64,000 nucleotides of DNA. It comes from Actinomycetospora sp. NBRC 106375 (lineage in GTDB: Bacteria; Actinomycetota; Actinomycetes; Mycobacteriales; Pseudonocardiaceae). Position 1 is the first letter of the stretch. Every line of letters begins with the position of its first letter. The notes under the pieces are model-generated. The model did not search any database and was not told the origin of the DNA. It worked only from the letters and a program-made list of their open reading frames with translations. A program made the position numbers and the translations under genes. Shown here piece by piece: positions 1-8,296 of the stretch. Location of the stretch: contig NZ_BSTS01000005.1 in NCBI RefSeq assembly GCF_030269665.1, positions 62,001 through 126,000 on the forward strand, in the 5' to 3' direction.

Positions 1-144
1 CCCACGCCCGCTCGCCTCCCTGCACCCGTTGCGGTCGGCGCATCGTGGCAGGCGCCCGGGGTCACCCGGAGGGCGGGTCGCCCGTCCGGGCTCGTCCACG
101 AGGTGCTGCGGGCCACTCCCGGCGGCCGGGGCGGCCGTGTCAGA
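1..144. other. Left edge, no gene supported
   Basis: No reading frame here has a recognisable product. Two overlapping open frames cross it, but both are extensions of the frames of the two genes that follow. The upstream gene, if close, ends before the window. Confidence 0.5.
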
Positions 145-492
145 GTGAGTGCCGTGGACGTCCCCGAGGAGCACCGCGCGCTCGTGCGGCAGTGGTGCGC
201 GCGCCGTGTCCCGGAGGGACAGCGCGACCAGGTGCGCATCTCCTACACCGAGCGCGCCGGGCGCATCACGCTCTCCGCGCGCCGGGCACCGGTGTTCCCC
301 GAGCTCGGGACGGGCTGGACCACCGAGCCGATCGCCCAGCTGCGCCTCGTCCCCGACGAGGAGCGCTGGATCCTGCTCTGGCCGGACTCGAGCGGCCGCT
401 GGCACCGCTACCCCGACGAGTCCAAGGCGAGCTCGCCCGCGCCGCTGCTCGACATCGTCGACGCCGACCCGACGGGCATCTTCTGGGGATGA
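145..492 (+). CDS. DUF3024 family protein
   Basis: A small soluble protein of about 115 residues and unknown biochemical role. The C-terminal half carries the DUF3024 pattern: a PIAQL-R segment, then W-LLW-DSSGRWHRYPDE, and the closing DPTGIFWG that typically ends this family. I chose GTG at 145 because the frame upstream (GTG-like starts from 103) is arginine and glycine rich and unlike the family. The stop overlaps the ATG of the following Nudix gene (ATGA, 489-492), so the two are probably translated together. Function is not known for the family. Confidence 0.75.
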   Translation: MSAVDVPEEHRALVRQWCARRVPEGQRDQVRISYTERAGRITLSARRAPVFPELGTGWTTEPIAQLRLVPDEERWILLWPDSSGRWHRYPDESKASSPAPLLDIVDADPTGIFWG

Positions 493-1106
493 CGCACCCC
501 TCCGCGGCGGAGGTGGCCGCGCGCGTCCGCGGCCACGACCGCGACGACCGGCGCACCGTCCACCGCCCCGACCTGCGCGCGGCGGCGGTCGCCGTCGTGG
601 TGCTCGACGACCCCGGCCGCGGCCCGGGCGTGCTGCTCACGCGCCGCACGTCGCGGCTGCGCGACCACCCGGGCCAGTTCGCGCTGCCGGGCGGCTCGGT
701 CGACGCCGGCGAGGACGTGGTCACCGCCGCGCGCCGCGAGCTCGACGAGGAGCTGGGCCTGCGCCTCGGTGCCGACACCGTGCTGGGCCTGCTCGACGAC
801 TACCCGACGCGGTCCGGGTTCGTGATCACCCCGGTCGTGATGGCGGCGCCGGGCGCGGTGGCCGACCTGCGGCCGTCGCCGGACGAGGTCTCCGAGCTCT
901 TCCACATCACGCTCGACGAGCTGGACGTCGACCCGCTCTTCCACACGATCGAGGAGTCCCCGCGCCCGGTGGTGCAGATGCCGCTGGTCGGGCACTTCAT
1001 CCACGCCCCGACCGCGGCCGTCCTGCTGCAGTTCCGGGAGGTCGCCCTGCACGGACGGACCACCCGCGTCGACGGCCTCGAGCAGCCGGTGTTCGCCTGG
1101 CGCTGA
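489..1106 (+). CDS. Nudix hydrolase, CoA pyrophosphatase-like
   Basis: A 205-residue Nudix hydrolase, expected to cleave a nucleoside diphosphate linked to another group with Mg2+ or Mn2+. The full Nudix box is visible at about residues 73-95: G-x5-E-x7-REL-x-EE-x-G-L. The segment just before it (LLTRRTSRLRDHPGQ, then LPGG) matches the pattern of the coenzyme A pyrophosphatase branch (UPF0035/NUDT7-like), so CoA or a similar pyrophosphate is the likely substrate; that is inference from the family. The ATG overlaps the stop of the DUF3024 gene by four bases. No signal peptide, so cytoplasmic. Confidence 0.85.
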   Translation: MTHPSAAEVAARVRGHDRDDRRTVHRPDLRAAAVAVVVLDDPGRGPGVLLTRRTSRLRDHPGQFALPGGSVDAGEDVVTAARRELDEELGLRLGADTVLGLLDDYPTRSGFVITPVVMAAPGAVADLRPSPDEVSELFHITLDELDVDPLFHTIEESPRPVVQMPLVGHFIHAPTAAVLLQFREVALHGRTTRVDGLEQPVFAWR

Positions 1107-1241
1107 TCGGCGGGCGGATCGTTACAGGGCAGTGACGCATGCGACGGATCGATGCGCCTGTGGGCGAGGAGTGGTTACCTGGAATGTGCTCTACGGCTTG
1201 CCCGTGGTCCACTCGAGAACACTGAGGATGTGGGACGCACC

Positions 1242-2798
1242 GTGTGCGGAATCGTCGCGGCGTACGGAGACATCGACCCCGAGAAATGCGAGCGGATGCT
1301 CGCCCGCATCCACCACCGAGGACCGGACGACACCGGTCGGGTGCACCTCGACACCGCGTGGCTCGGCCACCAGCGTCTTTCGATCATGGACGTCACGGGC
1401 GGCAAGCAGCCGATCGCCGACGACACCGACTCCGCCTACGTGGTCGGCAACGGCGAGATCTACAACCACGAGGACATCCGCGACGTCCTCTCCGAGGTCC
1501 GGTTCGCGACCGACTCCGACACCGAGTCGGCCTTCCGCCTGGTGCTGCGTGACGGCTCGGCGGCCCTGCACGAGGTGCGCGGCATGTTCGCCCTCGCGAT
1601 GGCCCACACCGACGGCCGCGGCGCCGTCGCCCGCGACCCGATCGGCATCAAGCCCCTCTACTGGGCCCGTCTCGACGGCGTGACGCTCTTCGCGAGCGAG
1701 CTGCGTGCCTTCGACCCCGAGGACCAGCCGGCCGTCGAGGCCTTCCCGCCCGGGTACGTCTGGACGCCCGGCGTCAACGGCGACGACGTCGCCGAGGGCG
1801 CCATCGTCCGCTTCGCCGACGCCGTCCCGGTCGAGGTGCGCCCGGCGCGCTACGCCCCGGACAAGCAGTGGACCGAGGAGGACCTCGGCCACATCCGCGA
1901 CGTCCTCTCCGACTCCGTGCGCCGCCACATGATGAGCGACGTGCCGGTCGGCGTGTTCCTCTCCGGCGGGCTCGACTCCGCCATCGTCGCCGCGGTCGCC
2001 GCCAAGGTCGCCGACGAGAAGGGCGAGCGTCTGCCGACGTTCGCCGTCGGCACCGAGGGCTCGGGCGACCTGCTCGCCGCGCGGGCCGTCGCCGAGTACC
2101 TCGGCACCGACCACCACGAGATCATGCCGACCGCTGACGACCTCGAGTCGGCCCTCGACGAGGCCGTCACGGTCATCGAGCACTTCGACCCGGCGCTGGT
2201 GCGCTCCGCGGTGCCGAACCTGCTGCTCGCGCGCGAGGCGGTGAAGCACGTCAAGGTCGTGCTCACCGGCGAGGGCGCCGACGAGCTGTTCGCCGGCTAC
2301 GAGTACGTGCACGCCGAGGAGTACGGGACGCCGGACGCGCTCCAGGCCGAGCTGGTGCGCTCCATCGAGATGCTGCACGAGCTCAACCTGCAGCGCTGCG
2401 ACCGCACGACGATGAACTACGGCCTCGAGGCCCGGGTCCCGTTCCTCGACGCCACCGTCATGCGCGAGATGCTCGCGATCCCGGCGGAGTGGAAGCTGAA
2501 GATCCACGACCGCACCGAGAAGCAGCTGCTGCGCGAGGCCTTCGACGGGATGGTGCCGCACGACATCATCTGGCGTGGCAAGGAGCAGTTCGGCGACGGC
2601 TCCGGCGCCAAGGACGTGCTCTCCAAGCTCGTCGAGAAGGAGAAGGCCAAGGAGGGCGCGCAGGACGCGGAGCCCCCCACGGTCGAGCACGGGTGGGCGC
2701 TGCGCAGCGACGAGGAGATCGCGTACTACCGCACGTGGCACCGCTCCTTCTCGGGTGTGCGCCCCGATCGCACCCTCGGCGCGTTCGCCACAGCCTGA
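1242..2798 (+). CDS. asnB: Asparagine synthetase (glutamine-hydrolysing)
   Basis: Makes asparagine from aspartate, ATP and glutamine. The GTG at 1242 was chosen, not the upstream ATG in the same frame, because it puts the catalytic cysteine at position 2 (Met-Cys-Gly-Ile-Val); this Cys becomes the N-terminal nucleophile of the glutaminase domain after Met removal. The glutaminase domain (about 1-190) contains HHRGPDD, GHQRLSI and NGEIYN. The synthetase domain has the pyrophosphate loop FLSGGLDS near residue 240, and later GEGADELFAGY. Total 518 residues, normal for the family. It stands alone between the Nudix gene and an aldo/keto reductase. Confidence 0.92.
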   Translation: MCGIVAAYGDIDPEKCERMLARIHHRGPDDTGRVHLDTAWLGHQRLSIMDVTGGKQPIADDTDSAYVVGNGEIYNHEDIRDVLSEVRFATDSDTESAFRLVLRDGSAALHEVRGMFALAMAHTDGRGAVARDPIGIKPLYWARLDGVTLFASELRAFDPEDQPAVEAFPPGYVWTPGVNGDDVAEGAIVRFADAVPVEVRPARYAPDKQWTEEDLGHIRDVLSDSVRRHMMSDVPVGVFLSGGLDSAIVAAVAAKVADEKGERLPTFAVGTEGSGDLLAARAVAEYLGTDHHEIMPTADDLESALDEAVTVIEHFDPALVRSAVPNLLLAREAVKHVKVVLTGEGADELFAGYEYVHAEEYGTPDALQAELVRSIEMLHELNLQRCDRTTMNYGLEARVPFLDATVMREMLAIPAEWKLKIHDRTEKQLLREAFDGMVPHDIIWRGKEQFGDGSGAKDVLSKLVEKEKAKEGAQDAEPPTVEHGWALRSDEEIAYYRTWHRSFSGVRPDRTLGAFATA

Positions 2799-2847
2799 GG
2801 CCCTGTCCGGAGGTTGAGGCTCGCACCACCTCGGGTATTCGCCTCTC

Positions 2848-3678
2848 ATGAGCGATGTCCCCGGTATCGAGCTGAACAACGGCACGACGATCCCGCAGCT
2901 GGGGTTCGGCGTGTTCCAGATCGACCCGTCGGACACGGCGGAGTCCGTGACGACGGCGCTGGACATCGGCTACCGCCACATCGACACGGCGCAGATGTAC
3001 GGCAACGAGGCCGAGGTCGGCGAGGCGATCGCGAAGTCGTCCGTCCCGCGCGACGAGCTGTGGATCACGACGAAGTGCAACAACGGCAACCACGGCTACG
3101 ACGACTCGCAGCGCGCCCTCGACGAGAGCCTGGGCAAGCTCGGGCTCGACTTCGTCGACCTCTACCTCATCCACTGGCCGCTGCCCGGCAAGGCGCTGTA
3201 CGTCGACACGTGGAAGGGCTTCGAGCAGGCCTACGCCGACGGCAAGACCCGCGCGATCGGGGTGTCGAACTTCCAGCCGCACCACCTCGACCGGCTGAAG
3301 GAGGAGACGAGCACGACCCCGGCGATCAACCAGGTGGAGCTGCACCCGCAGCTGCAGCAGGCCGCCGTGCTCGCCTACGACGACCGCCACGGCATCGCCA
3401 CCGAGGCGTGGAGCCCGATCGGCCAGGGCAAGGGCCTGCTGGACTCCCCGGAGCTCGCGCCGATCGCCGAGGCGCACGGCAAGAGCGCCGCGCAGGTGGT
3501 GCTGCGCTGGCACATCCAGATCGGCACGATCATCTTCCCGAAGTCGGTGACGCCCGAGCGGGTGCGCGAGAACTTCGACATCTTCGACTTCGAGCTCACC
3601 GCGGACGAGATGGAGACGATCAAGGGGATGGACCGGGACCGCCGTCTCGGGCCCGACCCCGACAAGTTCGAGCGCTGA
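2848..3678 (+). CDS. Aldo/keto reductase
   Basis: A 276-residue NADPH-dependent reductase of the AKR superfamily, TIM-barrel fold. The catalytic tetrad is visible: Asp46 and Tyr51 (in HIDTAQMYGNE), Lys76 (TTKCNN) and His109 (LIHWP). The C-terminal part has the phosphate-binding PKSVTPERVRENF segment. Overall it resembles the 2,5-diketo-D-gluconate reductase group often found in actinomycetes. The physiological substrate cannot be read from the sequence. ATG at 2848 is 49 bases after asnB. Two strong GC hairpins follow the stop codon. Confidence 0.88.
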   Translation: MSDVPGIELNNGTTIPQLGFGVFQIDPSDTAESVTTALDIGYRHIDTAQMYGNEAEVGEAIAKSSVPRDELWITTKCNNGNHGYDDSQRALDESLGKLGLDFVDLYLIHWPLPGKALYVDTWKGFEQAYADGKTRAIGVSNFQPHHLDRLKEETSTTPAINQVELHPQLQQAAVLAYDDRHGIATEAWSPIGQGKGLLDSPELAPIAEAHGKSAAQVVLRWHIQIGTIIFPKSVTPERVRENFDIFDFELTADEMETIKGMDRDRRLGPDPDKFER

Positions 3679-3685
3679 GCACGTC

Positions 3686-3769
3686 CCCCGGCCGCCTCCC
3701 TCCCGCGCGGCCGGGGTGCCCCGCGGCCCGGTCATCGGCGGCAGCCCCCGCCCGCCGATGCCCGGGCCG
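3686..3769 (+). terminator. Double GC hairpin after the aldo/keto reductase
   Basis: Two consecutive hairpins begin eight bases after the stop. The first pairs CCCCGGCCGC (3686-3695) with GCGGCCGGGG (3707-3716). The second pairs CGGCCCGG (3724-3731) plus CATCGGCGG (3733-3741) with CCGCCGATG (3752-3760) and CCGGGCCG (3762-3769), leaving one mismatch. There is no T-run, as is common for actinomycete terminators. Probable terminator, by inference. Confidence 0.6.
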
Positions 3770-3785
3770 CGCCACGTCCACCCCC

Positions 3786-3857
3786 GGTGTCCGAGGAATG
3801 CGGCTTTGCTGGCGTCACACACCAGGATCGCCACACGCTCGGTGCAGCGACACGCCG
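3786..3857 (+). repeat. Dispersed repeat, type A, copy 1 (diverged)
   Basis: Shares ATGCGGCTTT, CCAGGATCGCCACA and GCGACACGCCG with the copies at 20769-20840 and 42459-42530. The internal hairpin seen in the other copies is degraded here (GCTGGCGTCACACACCAGG). It ends about 29 bases before the tenA start, so it may lie in the tenA leader. Confidence 0.7.
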
Positions 3858-3885
3858 ACCGAGAGCGAGGAGGGGAGCAGGCGCG

Positions 3886-4518
3886 ATGAGCTTCTCCGAC
3901 GACCTCCGCGCGGCGACCGCGCCGACGTGGGAGGCCGCGACCGGTCACCGGTTCGTCGACGAGCTCCGGTCCGGCACGCTCGACGACGCCGTGCTCGCCC
4001 GCTACCTCGCCCAGGACGCCCTGTTCCTCGACCGCTTCGTCGCCCTGCTCGGCGCCGCGGTGGCGCACGCCGACCGCACCGAGCCGCGGATGGCCGTCGC
4101 CCGCCAGCTCGGCTTGGTCGCCGGCGACGAGGACGACTACTTCACCCGCGCCCTCGCCCGGCTCGGCGTCACGGGGACCGCCGAGCCGCTCCCGCCCACC
4201 CGGGGCTTCCTCGCGCTCATGGACGACGCGCGACGATCGGCGAGCTACGGGCAGGTGCTCGCCGTCCTGCTCGTCGCCGAGTGGCTCTACCTCGACTGGG
4301 CTTCCCGACCCGGTCCCGTCCCCGACGACTGGCTGCACCGCGAGTGGATCGACCTGCACCGCGGCCCGGCCTTCGCCGCATGGGTGGACCTGCTGCGCAC
4401 CGAGACCGACCGCGTCGCCGCGGGCGCCGACGCCGCGACCCGCGACCACATGGCCGCGGCGTTCACCCGCGCCGTGGACCTCGAGCTCGCCTTCTTCGAC
4501 GCGGCGTACCGGGACTAG
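3886..4518 (+). CDS. tenA: TenA family protein (thiamin salvage type)
   Basis: A 210-residue all-helical TenA/THI-4 protein, most likely hydrolysing an aminopyrimidine breakdown product of thiamin so it can be reused; the family also occurs inside larger enzymes. Family marks include YLAQDALFLDRF near residue 42 and SYGQVLAVLLVAEWLYLDWA in the second half. Where classical TenA has its catalytic Cys (LPC-x-W), this protein has Ala followed by Glu (VAEWLY), which points to the TenA_E branch. ATG 3886 has a GAGGAGGGG ribosome site about ten bases upstream; longer starts in the frame lie inside the repeat. The stop shares CTAG with the convergent HNH gene. Confidence 0.8.
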   Translation: MSFSDDLRAATAPTWEAATGHRFVDELRSGTLDDAVLARYLAQDALFLDRFVALLGAAVAHADRTEPRMAVARQLGLVAGDEDDYFTRALARLGVTGTAEPLPPTRGFLALMDDARRSASYGQVLAVLLVAEWLYLDWASRPGPVPDDWLHREWIDLHRGPAFAAWVDLLRTETDRVAAGADAATRDHMAAAFTRAVDLELAFFDAAYRD

Positions 4519-4979
4519 GCAGCGACCCGGTTCCGCAGTCGGCGCAGCTGGGCGTCGAGGTGCGGCCGCGCCCGCCGTTGCCCGCCGCGCTCGGCGATCG
4601 CCGCCGCCAGCGACACCAGCACCCGCTCGAGGCGAACGGCGTCGGGCGTCCACCCGCGGCGCTCGCACTCCTCGAGCCACTCGACGGCCCCGCGGTGCCC
4701 GCGCTCGCCGTTGCAGCGGCGGCAGGCGGCGACCTCGTTCTCCAGCCACGACGGGCCGCCCTTGACCTTGGGGACGACGTGGTCGGTGGTGGCCGCGACG
4801 GTGCCCGTCAGCGGGCGGGCGCACCAGAGGCAGGCGTCGCCGTCGCGCTCGCGCGCGGCGATCAGCCGCTCGCGTCGCCCCGGCTGCCGCATCAGCTCCA
4901 TGGTGCCACCGGACCAGCGCACGGCGGCGACGTTGCGGTCCCGTGACGAAGCGGGTCCGGACGATGTGACAGCGGTCAC
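4515..4979 (-). CDS. HNH endonuclease domain protein
   Basis: A 154-residue protein with a compact HNH nuclease motif: CLWC, then TTDHVVPKVKGGPSWLENEVAACRRCN. The two Cys pairs would hold zinc, and the Asp-His of TTDHVVPK is the catalytic pair. The GTG at 4979 is preceded by GGGAG at seven bases; an internal ATG at 4901 (MELMRQ) is an alternative start nearer to the domain. Such small actinomycete HNH proteins are usually of unknown role. It is convergent with tenA, with stops overlapping in CTAG, and divergent from the MetX-like gene 50 bases away. Confidence 0.8.
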   Translation of the reverse strand: MTAVTSSGPASSRDRNVAAVRWSGGTMELMRQPGRRERLIAARERDGDACLWCARPLTGTVAATTDHVVPKVKGGPSWLENEVAACRRCNGERGHRGAVEWLEECERRGWTPDAVRLERVLVSLAAAIAERGGQRRARPHLDAQLRRLRNRVAA

Positions 4980-5029
4980 CGACGTGCTCCCATCGCGGAG
5001 ATCGCCACTGCCCGAGGAGGTCCCCGCCG

Positions 5030-6064
5030 ATGCCCCCGCCCACCGATGCCCAGCTCTTCCCGCTCGGCGACGTCGTCCTCCAGCACGGGATGACGCTGCC
5101 GAACGCCCACCTGGCGTACCAGACCTACGGCACGCTCAACGCCGACCGCTCCAACGCGATCGTCTACCCGACCTGGTTCTCGGGGTGGCACACCGACAAC
5201 GAGTGGCTCATCGGGCCGGGCATGGCGCTCGATCCCGCCGAGTGGTTCATCATCGTGCCGAGCATGCTGGGCAACGGGCTCTCGAGCTCGCCCAGCAACA
5301 CCCCGCAGCCCCACGACCGGGCGCGCTTCCCGCACGTCACGTTCCACGACCAGGTCGCCTGCCAGCACCGTCTCGTCACCGAGCACTTCGGGATCGAGTC
5401 CCTCGCCCTGGTCACCGGCTGGTCGATGGGCGCGGGCCAGACCTACCAGTGGGCGGTCAGCCACCCCGAGATGGTCCAGCGCGCCGTGCCGTTCTGCGGC
5501 TCCGCGATCACCGCCGACCACAACAAGGTCTTCCTGTACTCCCTCGGCGAGGCGATGCGCGCCGACGCGACCTTCGCCGACGGCTGGTACACCCCCGACC
5601 GGCTGCCCCTGCGCGGCCTGCGCGCCTTCGCCCGCATCTACGCCGGCTGGGGGTTCTCGCAGGCCTTCTACTGGCAGGAGGAGTGGCGCAAGCTCGGGCA
5701 CTCCTCGCTCGAGGACTTCCTCGTAGGCTTCTGGGAGGGCTTCTGGCTCGATGGCCGCGACCCGAACAACCTGCTCGCGATGCTGTGGACCTGGGAGCAC
5801 GGCGACGTCGGGCAGACGCCGGGCTTCGACGGCGACACCGTCGCGGCACTGAACTCCATCCGCTGCCCGCTGCTCTCCCTGCCGGCCGAGAAGGATCTCT
5901 ACTTCCCGCCCGAGGACGAGGAGTGGTCGTCGCAGCACATCCCGCGCGGCGAGGTCACCGTCATCCCGGGCGTGTGGGGTCACTTCGCGGGCGGCGGGAA
6001 GAACCCGGTCGACACCGCGTTCATCGACGCGGCGATCGCGGAGATGCTCAAGCGTCCGGTGTAG
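5030..6064 (+). CDS. MetX-like alpha/beta hydrolase (acyltransferase family)
   Basis: A 344-residue alpha/beta-hydrolase of the homoserine O-acetyltransferase (MetX) type. The nucleophile elbow is GWSMGAGQ with Ser132. The likely acid is the Asp of AEKDLYFPPE, and the His is in VWGHFAGGG near the end. MetX hallmarks near the start (NAHLAYQTYGTLN) are present, but parts of the homoserine-binding pattern are not obvious. It could therefore be one of the many MetX paralogues that act as hydrolases. No methionine or sulphur genes adjoin it. ATG at 5030 follows GAGGTCC at a usable distance. Confidence 0.72.
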   Translation: MPPPTDAQLFPLGDVVLQHGMTLPNAHLAYQTYGTLNADRSNAIVYPTWFSGWHTDNEWLIGPGMALDPAEWFIIVPSMLGNGLSSSPSNTPQPHDRARFPHVTFHDQVACQHRLVTEHFGIESLALVTGWSMGAGQTYQWAVSHPEMVQRAVPFCGSAITADHNKVFLYSLGEAMRADATFADGWYTPDRLPLRGLRAFARIYAGWGFSQAFYWQEEWRKLGHSSLEDFLVGFWEGFWLDGRDPNNLLAMLWTWEHGDVGQTPGFDGDTVAALNSIRCPLLSLPAEKDLYFPPEDEEWSSQHIPRGEVTVIPGVWGHFAGGGKNPVDTAFIDAAIAEMLKRPV

Positions 6065-6144
6065 ATCGCTCGCGCAGGTGCCGCGGCGGTGGGTGCCGTC
6101 GGCGGAGTGTCCTACCGGTTGTGCACGTCTAGCGTCAGGGAGTG

Positions 6145-6612
6145 ATGACCACCAACGGCACCGTGCCCCGCCCCTCCGACGTGAGCGGGCCGATCCTGAC
6201 CGAGGCCGCCCGGCGCATGCTCCCCGTGCTCGCCGGGCGTGTCCTCGCGGCGCTGGTCGACCGCGCCGTCGAGAAGGTGGACGACCTCGCCGACCGGATC
6301 GGTGAGCGCAGCGCCGAGCGCGAGCCGCGCCAGGACGAGGACCAGGGGCGCGTCGGCGCGGCCGTCGGTTTCCTCCTGGAGCAGGCGCGGCTCTTCCTCG
6401 CGTTCGTCGTGCGCCTCGCCGCGCAGGCGCTGGAGATGCTGCGTCGCGCCACCGAGCGTCTGCGCGAGCGCCGCGCGCCCGAGGGCATCGACGAGGCGCC
6501 GGAGCCGGAGGACGTCCTGGACCCGGACGAGGTCGACGACGAGGTCGACGACGAGTTCGACGACGAGTTCGACGACGAGGACGAGCAGGAGCGCGCCACG
6601 GTCCGCGCCTGA
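6145..6612 (+). CDS. Hypothetical protein with an acidic repeat tail
   Basis: A 155-residue protein I do not recognise. Residues 15-55 and 75-115 predict two long helices separated by a charged stretch; the second, LFLAFVVRLAAQALEML, is amphipathic or weakly hydrophobic and might touch the membrane. The last 40 residues are a run of aspartate and glutamate with a DDEVDDEFDDEF repeat pattern, ending in a short basic tail. ATG 6145 is preceded directly by an in-frame GTG (6142), so either may be used. It stands between the MetX-like gene and the glucosidase, 32 bases before the latter. Confidence 0.55.
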   Translation: MTTNGTVPRPSDVSGPILTEAARRMLPVLAGRVLAALVDRAVEKVDDLADRIGERSAEREPRQDEDQGRVGAAVGFLLEQARLFLAFVVRLAAQALEMLRRATERLRERRAPEGIDEAPEPEDVLDPDEVDDEVDDEFDDEFDDEDEQERATVRA

Positions 6613-6644
6613 CGCCTCACGCGGCGTTCGGGACACTGGGCTCC

Positions 6645-8282
6645 ATGTCCGATTCGCCCTGGTGGCGCGACGCCGTCATCTACCAGGTCTACATCCGCAG
6701 CTTCGCCGACGCGGACGGCGACGGCATCGGCGACATCGCGGGCATCCGCGAGCGCCTGCCGTACCTGGCCGCGCTCGGCGTCGACGCGCTGTGGATCAAC
6801 CCGTGGTACGCCTCGCCCCAGGCCGACGCGGGGTACGACGTCGCCGACTACCGGGCGATCGAGCCCGCCTACGGCACCGTCGCCGACGCCGAGAAGCTGA
6901 TCGTCGACGCGCACGAGCACGGGCTGCGGCTGGTCCCCGACATCGTCCCCAACCACACGTCGGACCAGCACGTCTGGTTCCGGGCGGCGCTGGCCGACGA
7001 GCCCGGGGCCCGCGCCCGCTACGTCTTCCGGCCGGGCTCCGGGCCCGACGGCGCCGAGCCGCCGAACAACTGGCGCTCGCACTTCGGCGGCCCGGCGTGG
7101 ACGCGGGTGGCTGATGGCTCCTGGTACCTGCACCTGTTCGACCCCGGACAGCCGGACCTGAACTGGGCGAACCCCGAGGTGGCGGCCGAGTTCGAGGCGG
7201 TCCTGCGGTTCTGGTTCGACCGGGGTGTCGACGGGTTCCGCATCGACGTCGCCCACGGCCTGGTCAAGGACCCAGCCCTGCCCGACCTCACCGACCCGCG
7301 CGACCAGCTCGGCCGCTCCTACCCGGCCGGCGGGCACCCCTACGTGGACCGCGAGGGCGTCGAGGAGATCTACGAGGCCTGGCGGCGGGTGGCCGACTCC
7401 TACCCCGGCGAGCGCATGTTCGTCGCCGAGGCGTGGACGCCGGCCCCGGAACGACTCGCGCGCTACGTCGCCCCCGGCCGGCTCCACACGGCCTTCAACT
7501 TCGACTACCTCGTCGCCCCGTGGGACCCGGCGGCGCTGCGCGAGGCCATCGACGTCACCACCGGGCACCTGCGGGCCGCGGGCGCCCCGGCGACCTGGGT
7601 GCTGTCCAACCACGACGTCGTGCGCCACCCGAGCCGCTACGGCCGGCCCACGACCGAGCGCGAGGAGGTGCCGACGTCCACGGTCGCCCGCGACGGCGCC
7701 ACCGACCTCGTCCTCGGCACCCGCCGCGCCCGCGCCGCGCTGCTGCTCGAGGCCGCGCTGCCCGGCGGTATGTACGTCTACCAGGGCGAGGAGCTGGGGC
7801 TGCCCGAGGTCGAGGACATCCCCGACGACGCCCGCCAGGACCCGACCTGGCAGCGGTCCGGCTTCACGGTGCGCGGGCGCGACGGGGCCCGGGTGCCGCT
7901 GCCGTGGTCGGCGACGGCGGGCACGTCGGCGGGGTTCAGCCCTCCCGGTGCGACGGCGCCGTGGCTCCCGCAGCCCGCCGGCTGGACGGACTACGCGGCG
8001 GACCGTCAGGAGGGGGACCCGGACTCGGTCCTGGAGCTCTACCGCGCCGCGCTGCGCCGCCGCCGCGCCCACCCGGCGCTGGGCGACGGCGACATGGCGT
8101 GGGTGTCGGCTCCCGGCGACGCGGTGCTGCACCTGCGCCGCGAGCCGGGGTTCGCGTGCGTGGTGAACCTGGGTCTGGAGCCGGTCGACCTGCCCGCCCA
8201 CGACGAGGTGCTGCTCGCGAGCGTGCCGCTCGAGGGCGGGCGCCTGGGCCCGGACGCGGCGGTGTGGCTCGCCGTCAGCTGA
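6645..8282 (+). CDS. GH13 alpha-glucosidase
   Basis: A 545-residue glycoside hydrolase of family 13, cytoplasmic (no signal peptide), expected to split alpha-glucosides such as maltose, isomaltose or oligosaccharides. The four conserved regions are visible: DIVPNHT (99-105), DGFRIDVAH with the nucleophile Asp near 202, FVAEAW with the acid/base Glu near 262, and LSNHDVVRH with the transition-state Asp near 324. The start WWRDAVIYQVYIRSFADADGDG is typical of oligo-1,6-glucosidase and alpha-glucosidase enzymes. It lies next to a LacI regulator and a sugar ABC importer, which fits hydrolysis of the imported glucoside. Confidence 0.9.
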   Translation: MSDSPWWRDAVIYQVYIRSFADADGDGIGDIAGIRERLPYLAALGVDALWINPWYASPQADAGYDVADYRAIEPAYGTVADAEKLIVDAHEHGLRLVPDIVPNHTSDQHVWFRAALADEPGARARYVFRPGSGPDGAEPPNNWRSHFGGPAWTRVADGSWYLHLFDPGQPDLNWANPEVAAEFEAVLRFWFDRGVDGFRIDVAHGLVKDPALPDLTDPRDQLGRSYPAGGHPYVDREGVEEIYEAWRRVADSYPGERMFVAEAWTPAPERLARYVAPGRLHTAFNFDYLVAPWDPAALREAIDVTTGHLRAAGAPATWVLSNHDVVRHPSRYGRPTTEREEVPTSTVARDGATDLVLGTRRARAALLLEAALPGGMYVYQGEELGLPEVEDIPDDARQDPTWQRSGFTVRGRDGARVPLPWSATAGTSAGFSPPGATAPWLPQPAGWTDYAADRQEGDPDSVLELYRAALRRRRAHPALGDGDMAWVSAPGDAVLHLRREPGFACVVNLGLEPVDLPAHDEVLLASVPLEGGRLGPDAAVWLAVS

Positions 8283-8296
8283 TCACCGACGCTGCC

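Noticed and set aside
2566-5043. An 825-codon minus-strand open frame across four genes
   Set aside because: It covers asnB, the reductase and tenA on the wrong strand and has no family features except the HNH motif, which belongs to a different and shorter frame.
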